A DNA stretch of 64,000 bases, taken from assembly GCA_950106755.1 (NCBI GenBank), contig OX467088.1:12322001-12386000 (forward strand), given 5' to 3'. A model generated the notes under the pieces. It saw nothing but the letters and a program-made list of their open reading frames with translations. It made no database searches and was not told the origin of the DNA. Positions 1 through 10,931 of this stretch are shown in pieces. The DNA is from Climacium dendroides (Eukaryota > Streptophyta > Bryopsida > Hypnales > Climaciaceae). Every line of letters begins with the position of its first letter. The first letter of the stretch is position 1. The position numbers and the translations under genes are program-made.

Positions 1-846
1 TAATTGCAATTTTTTTTGAATTTGTGACTTTATGACTAATTGCAACTTGCACAACATGTTTCCCATTTTTTTCAACGTGAGTTTCATGAGATTACATTTT
101 TTTGGACTTTAAAGTACAAGGCTAGGTTCATGCCCGAATTTTTATTTTCACGTACAAGGTCATTCAAACAGACCATCAATTGCAATTTTTTTTGAATTTG
201 TGACTTTATGACTAATTGCAACTTGTACAACATGTTTCCCAATTTTATTTACGTGAGTTTCATGAGATTACATTTTTTTGGACATTAAAGTCCAGGGTTA
301 GTAGGTTCATGCTTGAATTTTTACATTCATATACAAGGTCATTTAAAGTGATCATCAATTGCAAATTTTTTTGAATTTGTGACTTTATGACTAATTGCAA
401 CTTGCACAACATGTTTTCCAATTTTATTTACGTGAGTTTCATGAGATTACATCTTTTTGGACATTAAAGTACAGGGTTAGTAGGTTCATGTCCAAATTTT
501 TACTTTCACGTACAAGGTCATTCAAAGTGACCACTAATTGCAAATTTTTTTGAATTCATGACTTTATAACTAATTGCAACTTGCACAACATGTTTCCCAA
601 TTTTATTTACGTGAGTTTCATGAGATTACATTTTTTTGGACTTTAAAGTACAGAGCTAGGTTCATGCCCGAATTTTTACTTTCACGTATAAGGTCATTTA
701 TAGTGACCACCAATTGCAATTTTTTTTGAATTTGTGACTTTATGACAATTGCAACTTGCACAACATGTTTCCCATTTTCTTTTACCTGAATTTCATGAGA
801 TTACATCTTTTTGAACATTAAAGTACAGGGAAAGGTTTATTCTCGT
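1..846. repeat. Satellite-like tandem array, about 178-bp unit
   Basis: Units begin at the AATTGCAA motif at about 2, 178, 357, 536 and 712, giving spacings of 176-179 bp and about 4.7 copies. Each unit contains, in order, AATTGCAA, TGACTTTATGACTAATTGC, ACAACATGTTTCCC, GTGAGTTTCATGAGATTAC and a TAGGTTCATG tail. Copies are very similar, differing by substitutions and short indels. The array is already in progress at base 1, so it extends left of the window. No coding capacity is seen. Confidence 0.9.
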
Positions 847-1460
847 TAGGGTTTATGTGATATTTTTTTATCCATTCTTAGATGGGAATGGATGAGCATG
901 ATTATAAAAGAATTTTATGTATTAAAATTGGTTGCACCATTCGCAACTTGTACGTGTTTTTTTTCTTTTCCTTCTTGAATTTTATAAGTTTAGAACTTTG
1001 GTCACTCTCTAAACTACAGGGTCAATGTGATATTTTTTTTATCCATTCTCATGTAGCAATGGATGAGCTTGATTAAAAAAGAATTTCACATATTAAAATT
1101 TATTGCAACACTTGGAACTTGTTCCTTTTTTTATTTTTCCTTGCCTACCTAAATTTGATGAGTTTCAAACTTTGGTCTCTAAACCATAGGGCCTGTGTTA
1201 TTTTTTTTTCTTTTTTCATTCTCACGTGGGATGAGCGAGATCAAGGAATTTCACACATGAAAACTTTTTGCACCATTTTCAACTTGTAATTTTTTTTTAA
1301 CCTTTTCACTCAGAATTTCATGAATTGATTACTTTGGTCCTCAAACTATAGGGCTTGTATGATTGTTTTGCCCATTCTCACGTGCGATGAGTAGTCCATG
1401 ACTATAGAAATTTCATGCATTGAAATTTTTTTTACCATTTGCATCTGTCTACTATGTTTT
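847..1460. repeat. Diverged continuation of the satellite array
   Basis: Four further units begin near 847, 1017, 1188 and 1349 (165-171 bp spacing). They share a CATTCTCACGTG-like block, a GGATGAGC block, a TTCACATATTAAAA-like block and GCAACTTG. The GCAACTTG and ACAGGG landmarks are those of the left array, so this looks like the same satellite much more decayed. Short ORFs here are by-products of the repeat. Confidence 0.7.
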
Positions 1461-2368
1461 ACAATTTTCGATGTGAATAGATGGCTTTAAATAATTGCAA
1501 AAGCACACAGTTGAAGTAAAATTACTTTAAAAAACCAGAATAATTGTAGACCAAATTTTGTTGCTGCAATAGAAGGAGATTTTTTTTCATTCCGCATGTA
1601 TACATTCTTCATAAATCGAAGAAAACGAATACATAAAAAGTAGTACCATTATAGACATAAATCCTTTGCTATTTTTTGAGATTTTACACCTTAGCTTTAA
1701 CTTCATTCGCAACATGGATCGGCATTTAAAATAACTTTGTTTAGGGTTTCTATAAAATAACTTTATTGGTCCTACACGCTCGATTCTAGGCTTGGCACCG
1801 GTGGGCTACGATCAGGCTTGGCTAGGTTCGTCGGTGGTAGGCTCGGCAAGGAATTAGGGTTGGTGATGACGCCGGAGCAGAATTTTCGGCTCAGTGCAGG
1901 TTTGGTGGGTCTTCTCCCTCTTTTTTCCGCGGCTTTCTCCCTTGCGCGCCCCGCCGTGTTTTGCCTAGTTGTACTTGTTGTTTTCTCCTCTACCCGTTGT
2001 GTCTTTCTCCCCCATTGTGAGTTGAAACAATGAGTTGTGCTTCACTTGTGTTTCAACAGTCTTTGTTTCTGAGCATGGAGTGGAAGAAGAGCTTTTAGGA
2101 TTGCGGCGTGTTGCGCAGTTTTGTACGGTGTTTGCAATTCATCTTCAGTGACAGCAGCGACTCCACTCGCTTCCCAAAAGCACACAAACAGATTTAAGAG
2201 CTTCTGCAGGATCCTACCTCAATTCTTGGTACAATACTCATCTTTCTGTCTAGTATCCCTCGTCTGGTATCTGCGTTGTTGGAGTTGAGCTCGTAAATTT
2301 TGAGCTCATGAATTTTTATCTAATGCAGCGTTGTTGGAGTTGTTGTCTGGTGTCTGCGTTGTTGGAGC
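1461..2368. other. No recognised gene; local GC-rich island
   Basis: Between about 1780 and 2010 base composition becomes markedly richer in G and C than its neighbours, including a 71-codon ORF at 1818-2033 with no recognisable domain. It could be a remnant of a 5' gene end. I see no splice-consistent exon chain and no conserved motif, so no gene is called. Confidence 0.4.
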
Positions 2369-2640
2369 CTGTGTCTGCTCGTGAATTTCTGTCTGGTTTT
2401 CCAAGAATACAAGAGAAAGATTTGGAGATCGTGAATTTTTGTCTGGTGCTGCGTTGTTGGAGTCTGATGTCTGCTCGTGAATTTGTCTGGTGGTTTCCCT
2501 TTGCTCGTGAATTTTTGTCTGGTTTTCCGAGGACACAAGAGAAAGATTTGGAGATTAGCGATTACAATGTCTGCATGCAATCGTGAATTTTTGTCGTGAA
2601 TTTTTGTCTGTTGGTTCCCTTTGTTCATGAATTTTGAGGT
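2369..2640. repeat. Direct repeats built on CGTGAATTTTTGTCTGG
   Basis: The core CGTGAATTTTTGTCTGG recurs near 2380, 2439, 2474, 2505, 2582 and 2594. A longer unit, which also carries TTTTCC and ACAAGAGAAAGATTTGGAGA, appears twice about 125 bp apart. Overlapping ORFs on both strands (2306-2628) simply translate this repeat. Confidence 0.75.
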
Positions 2641-2668
2641 TGTGACTTTCTGTTTCTGAATTAACTAT

Positions 2669-3400
2669 TATGTGTACTTGTGTTGTTTGGGTTTGGGTTT
2701 GGGTTTAGAGTTCAGCTGTTATGGAGTTGATCTTGTGAATTTCTGTCTGGTGGTTTCTCTTTGCTTTGCAGAAATGGTCACTCTAGTCAAAATGCAGTTC
2801 ACCTTGTTTTATTTTGATTTGCTTGTGTGCAATTCTGATGGATTCACTATGTGTTTCGTGTTTGCGTACTTCTGTTGTTTGGATTAGGCTTAAACTGTTA
2901 TGCGTATTTGTGTTGTTTGTGTTTGGATTAGGGTTTAGGATTCAGCTGGAAGGTGTTGTATTTGTGTTTAGGGTTCAACTGTATGTGAGCTTGTGTTGTT
3001 CGTGTTTGTCTTGTTTATGTTTGGCTTTAGGTTTCAGGTGTAAGGTATTGGATTTGGTTAAGGATTTAGGATTCAGTTGTAAGGTATTAGGTTTGTATTT
3101 TGATTTAGGGTTCAGCTGTTATGCATACTTGTGTTGTTTGTTGTGTTTAGGTTTCAGCTGTTATCCATGCTTGTGTTGTTTGTGTTTGGCTTTAGGTTTC
3201 AAGTGTAAGTTATTGGGTTTGGGTTAGGGTTTAGGGTTCACCTGTTATGCATGCTTGTATTGTTTGTGTTTGGCTTGTGTTTGGATTTGGATTAGGGTTT
3301 AGGGTTCAGCTGTAAGATATTGTGTTTATGTTTGTATTATGCGTACTTTTGTTGTTTTTGTTTGGCTTAAGGATTTAGGTGTAAAGTACTTGTTTTTTGT
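2669..3400. repeat. Degenerate minisatellite with telomere-like TTTAGGG blocks
   Basis: An irregular unit of roughly 55-65 bp combines ACTTGTGTTGTTTG, TGTTTGGCTT, TTTAGGGTTCAGCTG and TTATGCATACTTG. True TTTAGGG steps appear at about 3224-3238 and 3294-3308. The 137-codon ORF at 2814-3227 is a Leu/Cys/Val-rich translation of the repeat and is not considered a gene. It may be an interstitial remnant that captured plant-type telomere sequence. Confidence 0.65.
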
Positions 3401-3863
3401 ACTTCTTTGATGTTAAGGATTTGTTTTATGTATTTGATTATAGGATTTTTAGCTTATAGCCTTATATGTCCTACTGTTCAAATGGAGAACAGGCAGTAAA
3501 CAAATGGAGATGCAATAGTTGAGATTTTAGGGTTTTAGGATTTTTGCTTTAGGTTCATTAGGTAATAGTGCTGAATTCTAATTTGTATGATCTTTCAGAG
3601 TTTAAAGTAATGCTCGTAGAATTCCTTGAGTACAATACCTCATACCTATACTTGGCTTCAGTGTGTAGTGTAAATTTTTTTGTCTCTCCATTGTGTTGTC
3701 TAGGAGCAGTTAGGACTAGTACTACAACGACCACGTTCCTGCAAAGTACTAGCTCTGATCTCTTTGTACTGTTTAGGGCTCATTTCAAAACATTTATGTA
3801 CAGTTTAGGGTTTAGGTTTTTTGATGAATGAAAAATAAACTAGCAGAGAAGCATATACAAGCA

Positions 3864-4515
3864 TTATCCTCGATTTGAGGATAACTACTCAAAAAATCAT
3901 ATCCCAGGTTTATCCTCGAATTGAAGATACGAAGATATTTACTTAGTAAAGTCAATTCTAGTGTAGTGAACTCATCCAGCCCTTCCAAACCCAAATCCAC
4001 TAACTAAACGAATCAAAAGTTATCATCAACCTGACAATAATTAGATTAAAGACAAAAACTAAAAAAAAGACTGTCCCCTATTCGCAAAACAAACAAAAAT
4101 CGACCACGACAGAAAATAAAATGAAGAAACAACATGATAACACTCTAAATAATGAACAAATCCAATCACTAGAGTAAGTATTGTCGACTTGACGATAATG
4201 AAGAGAATTAATAAGCACCAACAATTAAAAGAAAAAGAAAATGGAAAACAAAAAAACTATTAATGAAATGTTTACTCACCAAAATCTAAGTATCCTCGAG
4301 TCGACGATAACTTCCGAGTACCCTCGAACCGACGATAACTTCCGAGTATCCTCGAGTCGACAATAACCTTCCAGTATCTTCGAATCGACGATAACATCCA
4401 AAAGTATTGACTCGTAAAACAGAAAATAAAACATGCTAAGAATCCTATAAACAGGGAACAGAAACCAGTCATGAAGAAATAGACAACGAAATAAATATCG
4501 TCGAGTCAAAGATAA
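3864..4515. repeat. Cluster of eight 20-bp palindromes upstream of the ParB-like gene
   Basis: Palindromic sites matching TATCNTCGASTCGANGATA, exactly or with few changes, lie at 3864-3884, 3910-3928, 4179-4198, 4291-4310, 4319-4338, 4347-4366, 4375-4394 and 4496-4515. The arms vary at the fifth base (C, G or T) while the TATC and TCGA cores are kept. The cluster sits just before the start codon at 4666. It may be 5' leader, intron or binding-site DNA; further copies lie in the introns and exons downstream. Confidence 0.85.
4290..4401. repeat. 28-bp tandem repeat, four copies, one palindrome per unit
   Basis: Units start at 4290, 4318, 4346 and 4374, exactly 28 bp apart. Each has GTATCCTCGA, then GTCGACGATAAC, then a CTTCCGA-like spacer, with one or a few changes per copy. 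The constant period places every palindrome on a similar helical face. Confidence 0.9.
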
Positions 4516-6104
4516 ACCTTCTGAAAGAAAAGTCAGATCATTTATTTGAAAAACACAAAAATTAAAAAGTTAAAAGATGGAATCAGAAACAAACATCAGA
4601 AGGTATGAATATGCAGAGGTACTAACTCACTTCTACAATATTGTTGAAATCTCAGGAAACAAGAAATGGCAACTACTGAAGAGTACGACTACTCACTAAC
4701 CGAATGTCACCTGGAACCCTTTAAGAAGCCCTCTGGAGTGGATGAACATGGTGACGAAATGGAGGCAACATATGGAAAATTGTGGCGGTTTAAGGAACAT
4801 ATAAGTACCTGGAACTTTGGGGTCAGTCGATGGAAGAACTTCGTGTATTTACAATATCAAGCGCAAGGAAAGACACAATATTTTCCATGGAATATGAAAG
4901 AGAAAGTAACCCTCATCGACGACTACCTGGGCAACTACGTCGTGATAACACTTCTTGACGTGGACGACGAAGGGAAGCTAGGAGAGCATAGTCACTCACT
5001 GGTGATTGATGTAAATTCACACCATGCAAAGTTTGACCTCGACAACCTCATGACCTTCTTGGAGGGGTCCAAGATGGATTATCTCAATGCCGAATTCGAG
5101 AAATGTGGATACGTTCCATGGCGGAACATGAGCGCAAAGTCAAACGCCAATAGACTGCGGCTAATATGGCAAACGCTTGATCGCTATACCATGGCTAATA
5201 TCAAGCCTGTCCCGGCATTTGGAGGGAATCCTTCTAAGGAAACTAAAGCAACTTCAAAAGGCAGCCCAAATCCCTCTCTTGGGCGTTCTGGAGAGGGCAA
5301 TCAAGGAACACGACCTGGTCAGACGAGATTGGAGCCCAAGAAGTGCGGTCCTCTTCCATCTGAACCAACCGAGTCCAGTAGGAAAAGGCGAAAATTAAAT
5401 CTTGCCGATGGACCTGCGGTCAGTTCGGCATTAGCTCTAACGATAGTGGAGGCAACTCCATCAATATCAAATGCACCAACGGCAGACCACGAGAAGTTTG
5501 CCCTAATTCAGAGAAACTTTTAGGCCGATCACAAGTCTTGTTTTATTTTGGAGGAGGAGATGGTACAAGTCCACATCAAGCAGTGCAAGGTTGCGTGGGA
5601 CCAGTATATAATTTGAACACTACAAAAAGACATTGTAGACTCCGTCAAGAATGAACTTGTCCAACTAGGGGACATCAAACAACGGCAAAAAGTGTGCCTC
5701 ACGCCTGTTGACTTGAATGATCGGCTCTTGAAATCAAAACCCACGAAGTAGGAGGAAACAATGAATGGCCAATTCATGATAATAGACGGCCAGCACAGCA
5801 TCACGGCATCGAAGGAGCTGCAAAAAGCGGGCTATGGAGAAGTAAGGAGGGTAGAGCTCCAGATGTGGGACGCACTGATTGTGTGGACTTTGGACCCCAA
5901 TAAGTTAAGAAACATTTTCAGGTTCTACAACTCTACCAATCATCTTGACCACGCACAACCCACTTGGGGTAATCAGATAATTAGTTGTCGGAATATCTAG
6001 CTATCCTACAAGCGAGCCACCAATATCTTCACCGAGGATGCAACTCGACATAACAAGGCAGTATACAACATGAACAACTATAAGGTACAAGGAAAAGCCC
6101 GTCC

Positions 6105-6259
6105 TTATCTTCGAGTCAACGATAATCCCTTCTATTGGAAACAGGGAATTGAACTGCGGAAGTACTGGCCTGTGTGATCTGGCGAGATGAGGAGTAGAGT
6201 TATATGCTGAATTTGAAGGGGGTGATTGTGCTTGTTTAGTATCGTCGAGTCGATGATAC
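6105..6259. repeat. Pair of palindromes inside intron 1 of the ParB-like gene
   Basis: Copies lie at 6105-6125 (TTATCTTCGAGTC core) and 6239-6259 (TATCGTCGAGTCGATGATA). The first is 20 bases after the donor at 6085 and the second about 60 bases before the acceptor at 6322. Each can fold on itself or pair with the other. Confidence 0.85.
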
Positions 6260-7674
6260 CAACACTTCGTTTGCAATTAGTGGTGACAAATTTTAATTAT
6301 ATTATTTCTTGTGATGTTGTAGAGTTTCACAGACGCAGTGGTCAACCAGTACCAAAACATGAATTCTGAAAAGGATGGAGCATCTGTAAAGGGTCCGTCG
6401 GACCTAAAAAATGAAATTCAAATTATTACTTTGCCAAACGAGTTGTTCTTGAATTGGAAGAGCTTCCTCACAAAACACAGCGAGGGTGACCTCATCGAGC
6501 CGATCTCCAGGAAGTACTACAAGGACATCAAAGGCTTCAAGAGGAAGGCCTTGTCCTTGAAGCGTGAGTTCTTCAGACATTGTGGCCACTTCACCGATAA
6601 TGACTATGGGGTCTTTGCACAGCACCTCCTCGGTGAAACACCAAATCGCATAGCGACATACCCCAAATTGTCCGTGTCTGCAACAAGAATTCTCGTTGCG
6701 GACAATATGGCAGTTGGCAACTGGGTTGAGCGTAGGAAGCGCAAAAAAGTCGTGCTTCAAGAGCTTGCTGCTATTAAACCTGCTCTGAAGTTCACAAACA
6801 ATGGAGGTGATGTGATCAACGCAACATGGCGGTCATGAAAAGCAAGGCATAGGTTCACCTCCGCAACTTGGGACTTCTTGCTCTTGCATCCCAAAAATGA
6901 GTACTTTAAGAGGAGACTTTAGAACGAGGCGAAAGACAAACGAACAAAAGATCTCACAAAAAATTTTCCCGAGGTTCTTCACATGTTCACAACGTTCATG
7001 AAGATGAAGTACCGGTTGCCAGATCCAGTGGAGGGAGTGCAAGTACAAGGCATTGATTTTGCGGCAAAGGTACTGGTGACTAGCACGTACTACCAGTACC
7101 TCCATCGAGAGATCAACCTCGCCTTGCTAGACGTGAGAGAGGTTCCACAGTGCAAGCTGACTGATACAATGGTCGAAGTGGATCCTCTGCTTAAGTTTCT
7201 TCTTAAGAAACTTAAGTCCAAAATGAATGAGCCTTTGGTTTGGCTCTTCATTTTACGAAATAAGGTTGACATGAAGACTACTTTGAGATTTGCAGCATAG
7301 AAGATGAAAGAGTATGACTACGTGCAGTCATCATACGTCCCTGCGAGAGTAGAAATGATGGACAACTGCACCAATCGGAACATGGCCGACGATGTACCCC
7401 TGCTCTTCATGTTCAAGAAGGACAATGAGTATGCCTCCTCTGTCCGTGGATTGGTGAAGCCGGAGTACAAGACTCCCAGCAACTGTCAATACTACAATGA
7501 AGTTTCAAAGAATACGGAGGCAAAGTGGAGGATCCATGTGACGGAACTGAGAATGGAGTTTTACCTGCAAATGCTCCAAGATTTCGCATTTCCAGAAGAA
7601 AACGTCCTCGGCATCTACTGCGAGCCCAAATTCATGCTTGCGGCGAAGGTGAGCTCCACATTCTAAAGACATTG

Positions 7675-7800
7675 TAATCTTCGAGTCGAGGATAATTGTA
7701 GAAATATAATAGTGGGGCTCTTATGATGATTCATGATTTCCTTCAGCTTCAAGTTGTTAACTATGATAGAGCCTTGACTTATCCTCGACTCGAGGATAAG
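7675..7800. repeat. Pair of palindromes inside intron 2 of the ParB-like gene
   Basis: Copies lie at 7675-7695 and 7778-7800. The second is a perfect 23-bp palindrome, with 11-bp arms CTTATCCTCGA around a single central C. The first lies 26 bases after the donor at 7649, mirroring the arrangement in intron 1. Confidence 0.9.
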
Positions 7801-8991
7801 GAAGTACATGAGGAATCTGGACTAGGCAATGTCATGAACAAAAGTTCTTACTACTTACTCCTTAATATTAATTTTTATGCAGATGTTTGGGGCATATTTC
7901 TATGGGTTTTGCGATAGGGATGATGCGAAGGGGTACAAAAAGATTGCTTACTTGGCGGATAAAATGGACAAGAACGATTTTATGTTCTCCAATTCGCCTT
8001 ACTCACTCGCATACGTTTGACCATCGAGTTGTATCCCTCTCGTGGTGAACTCAAATTCGCCACCATCACCGCCACCAACATTTGATTCACCGGTGGATAA
8101 CCACAAAAACATACAACGAGAACGGGAAGCTATTGGTCTAGAAATGACTAGTGATCTTCGCGTGGAGGGCATCGACTAGTTCGGGACAAACGCATTTTAG
8201 GTGTATATGTGGTTGTCCTCACCTGCTGTGCCGACCGCAACGCAAGAGGAGCCACCTGCAACTGCAGACCAGTCAAGTGGATTACAAGGCCCTCCCGCCC
8301 CTTCTAATGATGAACCACCTGCATCACAATCAGCATTGACAAGGGATGAAGGCATTGTAACCGACACCGAGTTCGAAGAGCAGCGGCATGCTCAATCCAA
8401 GAAGAAGAAGATCGGACCGGTGAAGAATGCGTCAAAGGAGAAGCGCAACCTTGAGTCGCAGAAGGAACAGGATGTGGAGGTCCCTCAGGAACGGCAGCCC
8501 TCACCTGCGAAGATACCACCAAAGTCGCACTTCTTGGGCGTCATAATCAAGATCAGTGACGAAGAGGAAATCGACAAACCGCATTCCTTTGACAAAGACG
8601 ACGCAGAGGGCATGCCCAACACAAAGTCTGTACTCCGTCCTAACGGCACGATCAAGGTCAAGGGTGATTGGTGAGCACACCAGGAGGAGGCAAGACAACG
8701 GAGAATTACGAGGCAACAGGCGAGGGAAGAAAAGGAGAGAGAACTCGCTGAGGCCATTGCCAACACGCAGGCTGCCAATGTTAAAATCAACGAGGTGCAA
8801 GAGCAATCTAACACCAAGATTTCTTCCCTGGAGAACCAATTGAACCAACTCATTGCCGCAATTCAATCCCAATCTGATGGTTCGCTGGTCCTCCCTGGGG
8901 CGCTCCCAAACCCCTCTCAGTCACAACCGCCTAAATCAACATCCAACGAAGCTGTAGAGGGAGAAGTCCAGAAGTTGTCACCTGGATTGCC

Positions 8992-9132
8992 TGATCGTCG
9001 AGTCGACAATAAGGGCAAGGATTCCCAACACTAGAAAGTGTCCCCGCTTGATGAAATGGGGTAGAAGTTGTGGTCCCTAAAACGCAGTAGAGCCATCTGG
9101 TGGAGGAGAGTTATCGTCGACTTGACGATAAC
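8992..9132. repeat. Two palindromes in or near the last exon of the ParB-like gene
   Basis: Copies lie at 8992-9012 and 9110-9132. Read in the best coding frames they give DRRVDNK and YRRLDDN, so the 21-bp motif would add a seven-residue basic/acidic peptide without shifting frame. The reading frame changes between these copies, so an unrecognised intron bounded by them is also possible. Confidence 0.75.
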
Positions 9133-9408
9133 ATTGAAGAATGTGTGCAACCTGGTTCTGATGCGGATGCTGCCATTGAGCCCCAAGTTCTGGAGCAGCC
9201 GGATTGCCAGACGTTTGCGTAGGATCTCCTTGAATTTCAGTCGCCTGTTCCTATGGAGAAGGTGGACTATGGAGAGAACGAAGAAGACGTTCCCAAGGAC
9301 GTGGGAGGCAAGGAGCACGACGCATTCCTCCCGGTTGAGGAGGGGGATGATCCGCATGGGGTTGAATTTTCGCAGGTACAACCCTCTGACCCCTACGATT
9401 TCGATTGA

Positions 9409-9891
9409 CTCACAAGTTTGTATGCGGAGTGGTAGATGGTTGTCTTGTTTGGGTGGCCGCGGCAAAGACTTCGTGTAGGTCCGCACATTCTCATTTGTAT
9501 TCTTGTTGCTTGACAGGATGGCGTGGCCACTCCTTGATTGTTTGGTGCGGACGGCGAACCTGTCTGTGGCTGCAGTGTGTCTAGATTAGTGTAGCGTAGA
9601 CATGAATGTACAATTTTGCCGGCCCTAGATAAATTCTAAGGATTATGTATGAGAAAATTTCACTTGTAAATAGAATGTATAAGTTGTCATATCAAAATGG
9701 ACTACAAGTCTAATTGTCTTTTGTTGTCCATGTTCTCTTGATCAGCTCAAAAAACATAAAAGCGTGCACCGTCCGCTGCCAAAGAAAGCATTTTCTAAGG
9801 GGAGCAAGCAATCAATTAGTGGATTTGAGTGTTCCTTCCCGTTGTGTGGCTCACCTAAATCTGCATTCAAACAGGTAACTTCATTTCTATA
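9409..9891. other. Spacer with a possible small Cys-containing exon
   Basis: From about 9736 to 9872 a frame-2 stretch follows a CAG acceptor-like site and reads basic residues, then FECSFPLCGSPKSAFKQ. The two close cysteines suggest a zinc-finger fragment. It is one frame off from the 9892 ORF, which would be explained by a small indel. Nothing else is recognised; 9600-9735 is AT-rich and looks intergenic or intronic. Confidence 0.35.
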
Positions 9892-10698
9892 TTGTCTTAC
9901 ATGGATCAGGTAGATTCGAAGGTCGCGAAAGAGGTCATCCTGAGAAATATAGCGCCGGTAGAGCCCCAACCGAGGAGGAATTGGCTGAACGGTGTGCTCT
10001 GCCAAGTCGCCACGAAGGCGTATGGGCTGAATAAAAAATTCCAGCCTTACAAAGTGGAAGTCAATGTTGTATGCCACAGGAACCCCACGATCATTGGACC
10101 CAAGGCAATTTTCGAGCGCCAAAATCTAGGAAGATTCCTCACTGAGGTCTCGTACATTGCGAACAAGATTCTCGTGTGGAGTTGCATGGTGAAGACGAAC
10201 ACGGAACCCATAGCTGTACATCTGTTCCGCGGATGCAGGCCCCCATTCGATGTGCTCAGCCAAGATCAGTGTAAGAAAATAGAGTACTCTGATGGAAAGT
10301 TTTTCCACTTGGGAGTAAAACCAGTGAGGCTTAAAGTCCTGGCCGACACATTATTCCTCAATCCGGGTGGAGACACGTCGTTCAATGTGGATAACACCCT
10401 CCTCATCAATGACTCCACTTGGAAGGGGATTTGTAACGAGAGAGGGAACAACGTCATTCTCGAAACTTGGAGTCACGAACAACGGAGGGACAACTTCCTC
10501 ATGGGGGACCTCCTACCGTGGCTCGGGCATTTGATTTCGGGTTGCCAACCCGGAAGATTGAGAGAATATGTGGAGGCCAATTGCATTGGCCTCAAACCGC
10601 TTGTCGCTCGTGACTACGATCACGAGCGGATTGTGAGTGCCATGAGAGAATCTGCCCAAGCGTGGGGGCGCGCTACGATCTTCCGGCGGAGAATTTAG
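9892..10698 (+). CDS. Unrecognised 268-aa ORF in the palindrome block
   Basis: This is an uninterrupted reading frame whose base composition is richer in GC than the flanking DNA. The product begins MDQVDSKVAKEV and includes NPGGDTSFNVDN, SHEQRRDNFLMGDLLPWLGH and a C-terminal RESAQAWGRATIFRRRI. I recognise no family, signal peptide or membrane segment. It follows the ParB-like pseudogene on the same strand and precedes a basic exon at 10932. The ATG may not be the true start, because an upstream Cys-containing exon (9736-9872) would join it after a one-base indel. It may be a later exon of the same element, and the TAG at 10696 may itself be a decayed codon. Coding status is supported by length and composition only. 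Confidence 0.5.
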   Translation: MSYMDQVDSKVAKEVILRNIAPVEPQPRRNWLNGVLCQVATKAYGLNKKFQPYKVEVNVVCHRNPTIIGPKAIFERQNLGRFLTEVSYIANKILVWSCMVKTNTEPIAVHLFRGCRPPFDVLSQDQCKKIEYSDGKFFHLGVKPVRLKVLADTLFLNPGGDTSFNVDNTLLINDSTWKGICNERGNNVILETWSHEQRRDNFLMGDLLPWLGHLISGCQPGRLREYVEANCIGLKPLVARDYDHERIVSAMRESAQAWGRATIFRRRI

Positions 10699-10931
10699 TC
10701 ATAGGGAGAGGCCACCGTAGGACATAGAATAACATGTCGTAGTTGTTGGGACTCGATTGACGATCTGTATTTTATATAATTTTGTATGCTACATTAATTT
10801 GTAAATAAATTTGCTGATTTTTTTATCACACAATTGTATTTGGGTATGCTTTCGTGGGATTCTCTTGTGTCTCTGATTTTGAATATGGGGTTGTCATGGG
10901 TGGAGGACTTCCGTGAACTCTGCTTCTATAG

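Larger units (their letters stand above)
4666..9408 (+). pseudogene. Multi-exon gene with ParB/DGQHR-like motif, decayed by in-frame stops
   Basis: Three exons read through: 4666-6084, 6323-7648 and 7883 to about 9030. GT/AG introns of 238 and 234 bp restore the frame. Exon 1 begins MATTEEYDYS. After a Pro/Ser linker it has VCLTPVDL, then IIDGQHSITASKEL, resembling the DGQHR/ParB-type nuclease-like core, then a WGNQIISCRNI motif. Exon 2 is unrecognised. Exon 3 is hydrophilic with KKKK stretches and a short predicted coil near 8700-8860. An acidic tail in another frame ends at 9408, so there is a frameshift or missed intron near 9030-9110. In-frame stops lie at 5521, 5614, 5749, 5998, 6836, 6920, 7298, 8018, 8177, 8198, 8672 and 9032. 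All are TAG or TGA, none TAA. Introns argue against a processed copy. The function is not known; an undescribed mobile or repeated gene is likely. The domain assignment rests on motif recognition only. Confidence 0.65.

Noticed and set aside
2306..3227. Overlapping ORFs of 70-137 codons on both strands
   Set aside because: They translate minisatellite units, have skewed Leu/Cys/Val composition and no domain.
4290..4401. CRISPR-like look of 28-bp repeats
   Set aside because: Units are directly adjacent with no unique spacers, there are no cas genes, and the DNA is eukaryotic nuclear.
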